DNA from: Diphasiastrum complanatum
Lineage: Eukaryota > Streptophyta > Lycopodiopsida > Lycopodiales > Lycopodiaceae
Direction: 5' to 3'
Length of the DNA stretch: 64,000 bases
Assembly (NCBI GenBank): GCA_029204225.1
Contig: MU832154.1
Location: forward strand, 20,559 to 84,558
How positions within the stretch are numbered: position 1 is the stretch's first letter; each line of letters starts with the position of its first letter. The position numbers and the translations under genes were made by a program. Below, in pieces: positions 43,586 through 53,410 of this stretch. The notes under the pieces are model-generated. The model had not been told where the DNA came from. It did not search any database and worked only from the letters and a program-made list of their open reading frames with translations.

Positions 43586-45500
43586 TCAATATTTTTTCTT
43601 TGCATGGTTATCAAACTTTGCTAGAATACAATTTCTTTTGTTAAACATCTTTATGTGTACATTTTCTACGATAGTACTTCTTATTGGAAACTACTTGGCA
43701 CTTAGTTAAAAGCACTTCAAACATGTACTGGAGGACTATTGCAAGGTGTATAATTATGGGATCATCAAGTGGTAATAATCCTGGTCTTCACAAGGCTTTG
43801 GTTCATAGTATAATTGAAATCGATTCACATCAAAATACATTTCTAACCACTGATTAAGCTCTAGAGCCCCCCCCCCCCCCCCCCCCTTTTGAGTTTTGCC
43901 TATTATTGCAACAAATAATTTAAATGAGGGCTCTATAAATTCAAAGGTCTTGATCACTTCCCACACGATTTAGGGGTTGAAGGATACAAAATGAACTAGC
44001 ACCCTAGCAACTAGAATTCCAATATATAAAAATCGTAGCTTGCTTGTGGAACTATCAATAGCAACGTGGTGGTGCAATTGTCTTTTCTAATGGAAGTGCA
44101 TTGCACACAGTGATTGAAAGCATAATTGATGCAATGAAGAGCAATTTTGCATACTCATTTGTAAAACAGAGAAGTCATGCTAGTCTCATCTTCATTGGCA
44201 ATCGGAAAAGTATTTTTAGCTGTAAAATTGGAATAAATGTAGTGAAACTATGCACTTATTGAAGTAAAGTTTGAATGTTATATTGGCATCATTGAGCTTT
44301 TGGTAATGCAACATAGATTAGTTACTGCATCTAAATGGTTAGCACATTGCAAATCAAGACATGGGAGGATAATTATTCATATTATAGCTATTCAGATACT
44401 CCTAGAGTGCATGCTACCAAGATACATGAATTGAAGAATTATTTCAAGAAGATTTATATCATGAGTATGGAAGGCTAGGTTCTGGTATGTTGCTCTGACT
44501 TTTTATTTATGACACATTGCTAGATCTAGTTGCTTTTTATAGTTTTTGGAAGTTGTGATGTTCCATCAACTTAAATATACAACCATAGTTGATTTCATTA
44601 TGTATTTAGTTGCAATATTTCTTATGCAATTCCGTAATACTGAATTGTTATAATACTTTATATTAGTGTTTTTGAATCATTATGTTGCAATTCGTTCTAA
44701 CTAAGAGATATGTGTGTCTCCTCACATGAATGATTATAATTGTAATTGTTGCAAGGAGAAGCAAACTCTCCTCTCGCTTTATGTAGACAATTGGTTATGT
44801 GATGCTTTTCCCCACAACTACAATATTTGATTGAAGGTTGATAACTCATTCCTCTCAACTAATTATCATTCATATTGGCATCAAATCTCTATCAAATCCA
44901 GATATAATGTATACTGACATCTACATTGTGGTAATGCCATCTTAGATTAGAATGGATCATGATACCATATGTTGGGCTGGTCTTGCTTGGATAGTAATCA
45001 TTGATTATCATCTTAGTAACACTAGACTTTGTCCCTTACTATTGTATAATTTTGGAATATTTTGATGTAAAGCTCATGTTGTTTGATTTTTTGAATTGAA
45101 GATGCATTTAAATGTGTCATGATTTCTAATATGACACAAGTGTTAAGATTGGCTAGATCTCTCCAACCTTGTCTCATATGATGAGCATTACTTGAATGGT
45201 TCCTCACACAATGGGAACACTGCATATTTTTTTTTCAGATTTAATTTTCTCGTTGGCTAAGCAACAACTGTTTGATTGTTAATTTTTTATCCACTACAAT
45301 TTTGAAATCACTATCAAGTTGCTTCATGATTTTCTAATGTTGGAGCTATATTCTTTCGTTGTCATAAGAAACTAGTCTAGATTAGACTTGAAGATGTGCT
45401 TGGAGATGTTCATCATATTGCATCTCTCTTTGTAATTTATACTCACTGCATTTGTTCTAGTCATCTTCCATGGAGCTATGGTATAAGGGAAGCTCCTTAG
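43586..45500. other. Unassigned sequence with a C20 run
   Basis: About 1.9 kb with no recognised gene. A run of 20 C residues sits at 43867-43886. A short plus-strand stretch near 44120 (DAMKSNFAYSFVKQRSHA) reads like protein but has no recognised family and is surrounded by stops. Confidence 0.4.
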
Positions 45501-45972
45501 ATCCTGCTTACAAATCACAAACACAATGATAGCACACTATGGAGAAACCACCCAACGAAGTAGAAGCATCCAATCAAACTCGAGAAGCCTCACCCCCAAG
45601 CCAAGGAACAAGAAGCATGAATATAGAGTGAGGGCCTGGCAATGAATCCAAAACCATGATGAGGAGTAGGGCAAGTTTGGACCCAATATATGTAGAGCCA
45701 AAAGCAACTTGGGCACATAGCCATGCATAGCCCTAAATTTCCTATACATAGATTCACCTAGAATAGAGTCCTAAGCATGGACCAAATTGCTATTGATAAC
45801 TCTACACATGCATACACTGTCTCATACCTTGTCTAAACTCCATTTATTGTGTTTTGGGCCTCACAAGGATATTAGTTACTTTTGGGTCACGTCCAGTATG
45901 ACGTGGCATAACTAACAGCTTGTTTCAGACTAGGAGTATATTGTATCCTATGTACTGGTCATGGACATAACA
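45500..45972 (-). repeat. Probable 3' LTR of gypsy G (inner end defined)
   Basis: On the minus strand the LTR starts TGTTATGTCCATGACC at 45972, directly after the polypurine tract AAGGAGGGAAGAA (45985-45973). The outer end is not defined because no second LTR was found in the window; 45500 is a guess. Confidence 0.5.
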
Positions 45973-46041
45973 TTCTTCCCTCCTTAAACTGCTTCTATCC
46001 TTAGAAGCTAAACTCTGGAAAATTCTTCTTTATGCTATCAA

Positions 46042-46258
46042 CTCGCACGAACAAGAAGCGAAGGTCGAATGAGAACAATTCGTGAAAGTCAACGTCCCTT
46101 GACTCGAAGCACGAACGATTCGCAAATCATTCGTGAATCATAAACATACCTCCAGGACCGCAACCGCAAAGGGATGCAAAATGAAAGGTTACAAAAATCG
46201 TTCGCGAATACGAAAACGAAAAAGAAAAAGAAAAAGACAAAGTTTCGCTTTTGCAACA
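46042..46258 (+). repeat. 5' LTR of copia F, shortened
   Basis: Matches the beginning and end of the 3' LTR (GAACAAGAAGCGAAGGTCGA, CATACCTCCAGGACC, TTCGCGAATACG, AAGTTTCGCTTTTGCAACA). It lacks about 550 bp of the middle (3' LTR 48062-48608) and a little of the outer end. Confidence 0.88.
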
Positions 46259-46270
46259 TGGTATCAGAGC
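46259..46270 (+). promoter_or_regulatory. Primer-binding site of copia F
   Basis: TGGTATCAGAGC immediately follows the LTR end GCAACA; Met-tRNA type. Confidence 0.95.
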
Positions 46271-46323
46271 TCACAGATTATCACTACTAATATCCCAGCA
46301 GTGATTTATCTAGACAACACAAT

Positions 46324-46411
46324 ATGGCTACAACAATCCAGACGAGTAGCAATCAGTCTTGATGGCACAAATTACAAAATTTGGAAATTCAAAATCTACT
46401 ACCTAAAAACA
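46324..46411 (+). pseudogene. Remnant of copia F gag start
   Basis: ATGGCTACAACAATCCAGAC opens a Gag-like start. After a frame change it reads LDGTNYKIWKFKIYYL, the conserved first helix of copia Gag. It runs straight into the RT coding region at about 46412, so everything from capsid to integrase has been removed. Confidence 0.8.
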
Positions 46412-47730
46412 GAAAAATAGTTGACCGCAAGTGGGTATACAAGAAAAAGATGAAATCAGATGGCACCATTGGCTGCTACAAGGCAAGGCTTGTTGTGAAG
46501 GGCTACACGCAGAGATATGGTGTTGATTATTTTGACACATATTCGTCGATGGTCAAGATGACAAGCATACGACTACTCCTTGCATACGCCACACAGCACA
46601 ATCTGAAAATTCACCAAATTGATGTGAAAACAGCCTTTCTCCACGGAGATCTAGAGGAGGAAATCTTCATGAAGCAGCCTGAAGATTTTGAAGACCCCGA
46701 CAATCGACAATATGTCTGTCGGTTGCAAAGATGCATCTATGGTCTAAAGTAGGCATCACGAGCTTGGTATAAAAAGCTTGATGGTCTTCTGAAGTCTCTA
46801 GACTTCAATCCTACTCAACCAGACTGCAATGTCTACATAAAAAGAGTAGGAAAAGATTTTGTGATACTGACTATCTTTGTGGATGATTCGCTAATGATAG
46901 GAAATTCCTTGATGCCGATCAAAGACACGAAGAGTCAGATTTCTGAAAGTTACGAAATCACAAATCTTGGAGAAGCAACAAAATGCCTCGGGCTGGAGAT
47001 CAAAAGAGATCGAACGAAGGGCGAAATGCAGTTGAGTTAGTCAAAATATGCCAGAAAGGTGCTCAAACAGTACCACATGATGGACTGCAAAGAAAAGGCC
47101 ACACCAATGATTGCTGGTGCCAAGCTCACAAAGCAGGATTGCCCAAAAACGGAAGAGGAAGAACATAAGATGGTAGGTATACCCTACCAAAACTTGATCG
47201 ATAGTTTGATGTACCTTACCATTTGTACCAGAATCGATCTAGCTTTCTCTGTTTATGCATTGAGCCAATTCTCTTCTAATCCTGGCATGGCACATTGTCA
47301 AATGGGAAAACGAATCCTACAGTATCGAAAGGGTACCCAGAATATGCGATTAACCTACAGAGCTAAAAACGAAGAAAAAGGATTCGAGTTGCACCACTAT
47401 AGTGATGCAAGCTGGGCTAGCTGCAAAGATGACAGCAAGTCCATAACTGGAGGATGTACCATAGCGTGCGGAGCTGCAATCAGCTGGATATGCAAAGAGC
47501 AAACCTTGGTGGCTCAATCCTCTTGCGAAGCTGAATACGTCGCAGTTTCAAAGGTGGCGAATGAGGTAGTGTGGCTATAGATGATGTTGGAAGAAATTGG
47601 GATTCCACAAGAAGGGCCAAGCACAATGATGATGGACTCTCAGAGTGCCATCTATATGTCCCAGGATCCTATCTTCCATTCAAGGACAAAACACATACCT
47701 CTGAAGTACCATCACATTTGAGATTTGATC
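46412..47730 (+). pseudogene. Copia F reverse transcriptase and RNase H
   Basis: A single frame across RT and RNase H: VDRKWVYKKKMKSDGTIG, KARLVVKGYTQRYGVDY, IDVKTAFLHGDLEEEIFM, LQRCIYGLK-stop-ASRAWY, then the catalytic box FVDDSLMIG (YVDD variant), CLGLEIKRDRTKGEMQLS-stop, DSLMYLTICTRIDLAFSV, YSDASWASCKDDSKSITGG, EQTLVAQSSCEAEYVAV and DSQSAIYMSQDPIFHSRTK. Three TAG stops (46750, 47038, 47578) break it. The first replaces the invariant Gln of GLKQA, and the other two stand where Gln is usual. No frameshift was seen until about 47730. Confidence 0.92.
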
Positions 47731-47876
47731 TCGAAAGGAGAGCTCCAGGTCCAGTATATAAAATCATAAGACATGATTGCAGATCTGCTCACGAAGCTGC
47801 TCGACAAGCCACTCTTTGCCAAGCAAAGAAAGGCAATTGGATTAAACGTACAAAGCTGCAAAGGTTCAAGAGAGAG

Positions 47877-48676
47877 TGTCAAAAATGTTGAACTCCTGCA
47901 ACTTTGTCGCAACACGAACAAGAAGCGAAGGTCGAACGAGAACAATTCACGAAAGTCAACGTCCCTTGACTCGAAGCACAAACGATTCGCAAATTATTCG
48001 TGAAAATCGTAAACATACCTCCAGGACCACAATCGCAAAGGGACGCAAAACAAAAAGTTACGAAAGCAAACGAAGGAAATGAAACATACGAAGGGAAATC
48101 TTTTGTGCTGGCAGCTGGCAGCTCAACGGGCTTGGAGTCGTAGACTTCACACCCAACTGAAATGAGTGGCAACAACGGAGAGTGACTGATTAGTTAATTA
48201 GCCTTAACTAGTCTTGTGATTCTGCGTTTAGCCATCTTGTAAACTCCACACTGTGGAGATATGAACTATCCTTTCTGGATCATAAGATATAGAGAACAAA
48301 ATAGACAGAATAATTGTAAGAGACAGAGAGAGACGTAGCGAGTAGAGCAGAAAAGAAAAATACTAGAGCTGTGCATGAAAGTCTGCCAACGAGCTAAACA
48401 CAGCGAAAGAGCAGAGTGTCATTCCTCCAACGAGCGAGACACTGACGATCTCGCTCTAAAAATTAAACTGATAATACAGTTGCTCTATTTTTGTGCATCT
48501 CCTTGTCTTGCGTCGTCTGTCTTGATTGCTAGAATGGAATGTGTTATGTGATGTGCAGTCGCGTGTCTAGGTTCCTGTGAAGCTTCCGCACAAATGAAAA
48601 TTCAAAGACACAAAATCGTTCGCGAATACGAACACGAAAATGAAAAAGAAAAAGTTAAAGTTTCGCTTTCACGACA
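47877..48676 (+). repeat. 3' LTR of copia F
   Basis: 800 bp from TGTCAAAAATGTTG to TTCGCTTTCACGACA. It contains the middle region absent from the 5' LTR. Beyond 48676 the gypsy G integrase frame resumes on the minus strand. Confidence 0.88.
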
Positions 48677-48689
48677 ATCACCAGGTACA

Positions 48690-49609
48690 CAAACTTTCCA
48701 ATTCCGAAATAGTAATCCCACAATCTTCTTATCTTTCTTAGTTAGTTGAGTCCCCTGTGTTTCTGACTCAAAATTGTCCATATTTCTTCCGGTCTTAACA
48801 ATGTTCCAAATATGACCAAAATGGGAGTCTGGTTCATATTTTCCTCTCAGCAAAATATATAGATCCGTAGAAATCTAGGTGAATGACAACTCGTTCAGTT
48901 CACCAATCCGACTAAGAGCATCTACAACTTGATTAGAGCTGTCTCTTATGTAACGGATTTCATGATCGAATTCTTGCATCAATTCAGCCCATCGAGCTTT
49001 TCTCCCCCAAAGATCATGCTGGTTACAAAAATACTTAAGAGGTTGGTGATCCGTATACACTACAAACTCACTACCATACAAGTAGTGTCTCCAGACTTTA
49101 AGTGCATGGATCACATCAAACAATTCCTTTTCCTGCGTAGTATAACGCAACTGAGGACCAGTAAATTTTTTGCTCTAAAACGCTAGTGGCCTATCCATTT
49201 GTAATAGAACTACTCCAACTGCAACATCACTTGCGTCCGTTCTCACGAGGTAAGGTAAATCTGGATCAATCATGTGGTCTACTGACCTAGACGGTGGTAA
49301 ACCGTGAGGTAATTCAGATGGAAAAACACCCCTAAATTCATTTATGATCTATTCTTTCACTACTTGTTCATGATCTAAATTTACTGAGTTAAGAATTGCT
49401 GAGAATTCACAACCATTTAGATTCATTTCAAGAACATCCACAACTAGAATAGCACATATTGAAAAAACTTCATACTCTGAATAATCCAATGCTTCCATTT
49501 CACTAATTATAGAAATCTGATCCAACGGACGTACAAAATTACTACCAAATAGCATAACTACCTTATCACCCTCCTTGAAAGTGAGAACATGCTTTTCAAA
49601 ATCAATCAA
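48690..49609 (-). pseudogene. Gypsy G pre-RT, RNase H and integrase start
   Basis: From 49609: FEKHVLTFKEGDKVVML, NEFRGVFPSELPHGLPP, SVDHMID, then at once PDLPYLVRTDASDVAVG, LQMDRPLAF-stop-SKKFTG, RYTTQEKELFDVIHALK, WRHYLYGSEFVVYTDHQ, ARWAELMQEFDHEIRY and SNQVVDALSRIGEL. The first part normally precedes RT; PDLPYLVRTDASD starts RNase H. The whole RT palm is missing at a clean in-frame join near 49268. After the RNase H the integrase N-terminal region begins (QLTKKDKKIVGLLFRNWK) and is cut by copia F. Confidence 0.88.
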
Positions 49610-49763
49610 CAGAGAAGGCGATTTACTAAATAATCACTCATAACCTAAGATTAAATTAGTACGAGCCTAAAACATGAATAATTAACTAATTCTGTGTGTC
49701 CTTGTATCAAAACTAGGAGCTTCAAGACTTTTACGTTCCAAGTCTCCAACTCTGCTCCTGAAG

Positions 49764-50909
49764 CTAGATAAACTTTATATCTATGATTGTTGGCTTCAGT
49801 TTCCAAGTTGAGTTTCTACACAAGACGAGAATTAACAAAATTATGAGTTGACCATTGTCCAATAGAATATTCACTTCTTGATCTTTAACTGTGCCAATTA
49901 AACGGAAGAGTTCATTAGGCAAGAAAGAAATAGTACTGAAAGAACATTCACACTCACAATCAGTCAGGTTAATTTCCAAAGTCTTACCATTGCATCTTGG
50001 GATATCAATCATATGGGCTAACATTTTCCTCCTTTCTGGACAAAATTGCATCATATGTCCAGGCTTCTTACATACGAAACATAAGTTCTCTTGCTTAGCC
50101 TTTTCCCGGGACATAGATTTCTTAAATCTCTTTCTCTTCGGCTTTCTCGGTTCTGATGCTGCTTGATCGTCAAAATATTTTGCTTGGTCTGAACCGCGCT
50201 TCTTATCCTTCTTGGTTTTCAAAGTGGTTAGAATTTGCGCAAACTGCTTCCTGGATGCCACCACTGTAAAGTCATATGCTTTCGCAATCCGAAATGCATC
50301 CTCGAGGTTTTGAAGCACATTTTGCCTGCATTCGTTCTGATAGTCAGTTGGCAAACCTAGGACAAACTGTCAAAGTGCCAACTTTGCATCGAATGATGGA
50401 ACTCTATTCCATAGGTCCATGAATTCCTGGATATAAGAGTCTAAACTCTTTGTACCCATCCTGCAGTTCATGAACTTCGGGTAGTAGTCAACGTCATCAG
50501 CAATTACGAAAGCTTTCTGGAAAACTTTCTCAAACGCATCCCAATTAGTTGGCTTCACCGGTAAATCTCGCCACCACGATGACACTTTGTTACGTGAAAA
50601 CAGCATGACGCTTTCAATTTTCTTCTCATCAAGAACTTCGTGCAGATTGAAGTAACTTCTCCACTTGGCCAGCCAATCCTCGACGACTTCAGATTTTTTC
50701 TCTTTCTTCTCCCCCGCATAAACCTCCGGTTGAAAATCGAGATTGGGAGAAGACATCAGCTTGACTTGAAGCAACAGAACCTCCATTTGTTGATCTCTCA
50801 TCTGATTACGATTATTCATATCATTGAGTGTCGTACTCAACTGTTGACAAATCACCATGTAAGATGGTGCACCTGGATTTGCAGCTTGATTTGAAGTTTC
50901 TTCGGCCAT
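49764..50909 (-). pseudogene. Gypsy G Gag and protease start
   Basis: Starts MAEETSNQAANPGAPSY at 50909. The gag domain reads EDWLAKWRSYFNLHEV, KVSSWWRDLPVKPTNWDAF, FMNCRMGTKSLDSYIQEF, then a stop near 50370 and QFVLGLPTDYQNECRQNVL. A zinc knuckle CFVCKKPGHMMQFC lies after a Lys-rich stretch. The protease begins VNILLDNG (Asp kept, Ser to Asn) and then loses frame. Gag would form particles and bind RNA; this copy has one stop in gag and a broken protease. Confidence 0.88.
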
Positions 50910-51605
50910 CTCGATTTATCTATCCTGGAAATTACTAAATTTAGTTAATATCAGATTAACTTATAGTGAAGCACAGTTGACCAAAATCGACTGAAATTGA
51001 CTCCAGCATGGTCAAATCACTATTTTTAGTCAACTTCATAGATAGTTCAAGAAACTGGAAAAAACTAAAAATTTTGAGTTTTTGCACTTCTAATTTTTTT
51101 TAAATAAATTTTACGTTCTTCAAAAATTCGTAAAAAACCATTGTTAGTTATTAAGCAATCGAAATCGAAACTTCAATTCACTATTCGATTCTTAACCCTA
51201 TAGCATTAATGTCCATCAGGCATGCAAGACATGCGACATTAAACTGATTTTTTACCTTTACGAAATTTTACGTAAAATCAAGTTCTACGGAAATTGTCAG
51301 CTATAAAACCCAGTTTTGTATCTATCAGTCAGAGCACATGCGTATAACCACTCAAAATAGATCTAAACCACTCATGCATGTCAGAATTGCTTTGAGAATC
51401 AACATGCAAAAATTCTATGCAAGCACAGTGCCTCAAAATAGGAAATTGACTTACATTCAATCAGAACAGTTCAAAATTCTACCAATTTTGCTCACAAAAT
51501 TGCAAAACTTCAGATGATCACAACTTTGGCTACAGAACACCAAATTGGGTGTTGTAAAGCTCAGTACACAGGGAGACCTAGTGAACAAGACTCTTGCCAT
51601 GTCAG
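50910..51605. other. Leader side of gypsy G, unassigned
   Basis: Noncoding sequence upstream of G's gag. I searched for a PBS and for a second copy of the LTR ending at 45972 and saw neither, so the 5' end of G is missing or too diverged. Confidence 0.4.
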
Positions 51606-52318
51606 CTTTTGAAGAAGCTTTATGAATCCAAGTCTACTTCTAGAGTGTTGACTCTAAGAAAAATCTTTTCTTGTTTGAAAAAGAATGAAGAAAGTCCAAG
51701 TACTTTTGTTTTGAGGATGAAAGTATTGGATGATGAGTTGGCTTGGAGTGATGAAAGCATTAAGGAAGGAGAGCTTATTCAAGTGATTCTTAATGGCTTG
51801 TTGGATGCTCATGCTAACATTGTTCAAAGTATTGCTATTCAAAAGACTTTTCCAAGTTTGATGGATCTTCAAGAGATATTGATCAAGAATATAGGCTTCA
51901 AGAAAGAGGATGATATGTTCACAAAGGGCAAATTCAAGGTCAAAACCAAAAGTAAGTGGTCTAAAGGGCAAGATCAAGTGGATGCTTCTTCAAGTGGCAA
52001 AAAGAAGGATAGATCAAAGCTCAAGTGCTTCTATTGTGGCATCAAAGGACACTTTGCAAGTGAGTTCTACAAGAAGAAGAGAGATCAAGGAGACAAGCAA
52101 GGTAATCTTACTCTTGATGATGATGGTTTGGATGTTCAAGATGCAAATGATGATGCTTTTGTGATGTCTTCATGTATGCTTTCTAATGATGGAGATCTAG
52201 ATCCTTGGTGGATTGATAGTGGAGCAAGTTCACACATGACCTTTCACAAAGAGTACTTCACTTCTTTGTTGGCATATGGAGATGACAAGAGGGTGATCTA
52301 CACGGCCAATGATGTATT
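51606..52318 (+). pseudogene. Copia gag C-terminal half and protease start (fragment H)
   Basis: Open frame: KKLYESKSTSRVLTLRKIF, MKVLDDELAWSDESIKEG, VILNGLLDAHANIVQS, SLMDLQEILIKNIGFK, zinc knuckle CFYCGIKGHFASEFYKK (last Cys changed to Phe) and protease site PWWIDSGASSHMTFHKE. It begins at GAAGAAGCTTTATGAATCC, overlapping the end of element B's gag half by 45 identical bases, and ends after VIYTANDVL. The Gag is the same lineage as element A (shared YESKSTSRVLTLR, ESIKxGELxQVxLNGLLD). No LTR is attached on either side. Confidence 0.88.
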
Positions 52319-52934
52319 ATAATTGACAATTGAATTCAGCATAGACAAGAGACAATAAAATCGAATCTGAAAATCTGATAATAAAGCTAGTACATATGAT
52401 GACTCAAAATGATGTCTATTATCTATTTATAGGCAAGGCCCACGTCTTAACAAGACTTAATCATTTATAAGTCCAATTAACTCTTATTAAGTCTACTTAA
52501 GCCCTTTTTGGCTTGGGATCCTTATTTAAAGCACTTTGAGGGGTCCAAAGAGGGAACCGCATTCATTCTTAAGGGTAATAATTTTTTTAGCCCAACAACG
52601 CTTACATTGGATATTATAATGCATTTCTAAGCACTTATGTACATGATAGTCTTGGAAACCCTCCTTGGTGGGGGAGTAGGTGATCATGACAACCCCAAAG
52701 GTTGGAAGTGGTGATTTCATGATCACTTATGTAAGGCCATGTGGGCCCTTCACTGGTTGAAATTTTTTTACCAATACCCTATCAAAAAAATTCCCAATAG
52801 TTTATTAGTTTTGTTCTTTTTCTCAGACACCGCCACATGTGGCAAGGTTTGGACTTGGGTGGTTAATTCCACACCAAGAATCCTCTACCACCACAGGGGC
52901 AGATCTTGTGTGATGGTTTTAGCGGCATTCAACT
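52319..52934. other. Unassigned sequence with dispersed repeat copy 2
   Basis: 52640-52745 is the partner of the repeat at 32490-32640 (ends GGCCATGTGGGCCCTT). The remainder shows no gene. Confidence 0.45.
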
Positions 52935-53410
52935 ACAATAAATCTTGTCTTCCATGCACGCACAAAAGAATGAAGATCAAGTATCATTTTGTAAGACAAA
53001 AACTACTATCGAAAGCAATTGGTGTGACGCACTATAAGACCAAAGAAAAGCTAGCAACCATATTAACAAAGCCTGGAAGTATGAGTACATGAGGAACAAA
53101 CTTTTCATTTGTAAGATAAATTTAAGCTCTAAAGAGAGTATAAGAAATGAGAGCTCAAATTTATCAAATGTTGAGGACTTTAGTATATTATTTTTTGAAG
53201 CAACTTACTTAGCGACTTTAATATAGCATGTAGTGTAATGTATTGGCTGCAAGATGGCCAACTCACTGAGACACGTGTCCCATAATGGCTAACCAAGTCT
53301 TGCATGGTTAACCTTAAGAAATCTCTATGTATAGGGTTTGGTGGAATGCATGTAGTAAAGAGTTTACAAATGTGTGGAGTGTTTTTTTGTGCGCAAAGCT
53401 TGTTTAGTTG
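52935..53410 (+). mobile_element. Copia 3' end relic I (RNase H end and LTR)
   Basis: A decayed frame reads CLPCTHKRMKIKYHFVRQ, LLSKAIGVTHYKTKEKLA and TILTKPG, matching the HARTKHIEIQYHF to DIFTKPL end of copia RNase H. Downstream, 53160-53410 has an LTR-like layout similar in order to the family C LTR (GGCCAACTCACTGAGACACG, CTTGCATGGTTAACC). No protein-coding capacity remains. Confidence 0.65.

Larger units (their letters stand above)
46042..48676 (+). mobile_element. Ty1/copia element F, internally deleted
   Basis: Truncated 5' LTR (46042-46258), PBS (46259-46270), a few codons of gag, then RT and RNase H (46412-47730), PPT (AAGAGAGAG before 47877) and an 800-bp 3' LTR (47877-48676). It lies in gypsy G. 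Protease, integrase and nearly all of gag are missing, so it is non-autonomous. Confidence 0.9.
45973..50909 (-). mobile_element. Ty3/gypsy element G with RT deleted, hosting copia F
   Basis: Minus-strand order: gag (50909-50000), protease (about 49900), a pre-RT region (49609-49350), then directly RNase H (49260-48880) and the start of integrase (48853-48690). At 48676 the element is interrupted by copia F; the tail, PPT and LTR resume below 46041. The RT proper and the integrase core are absent. It is a nested, deleted relic. Confidence 0.85.
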
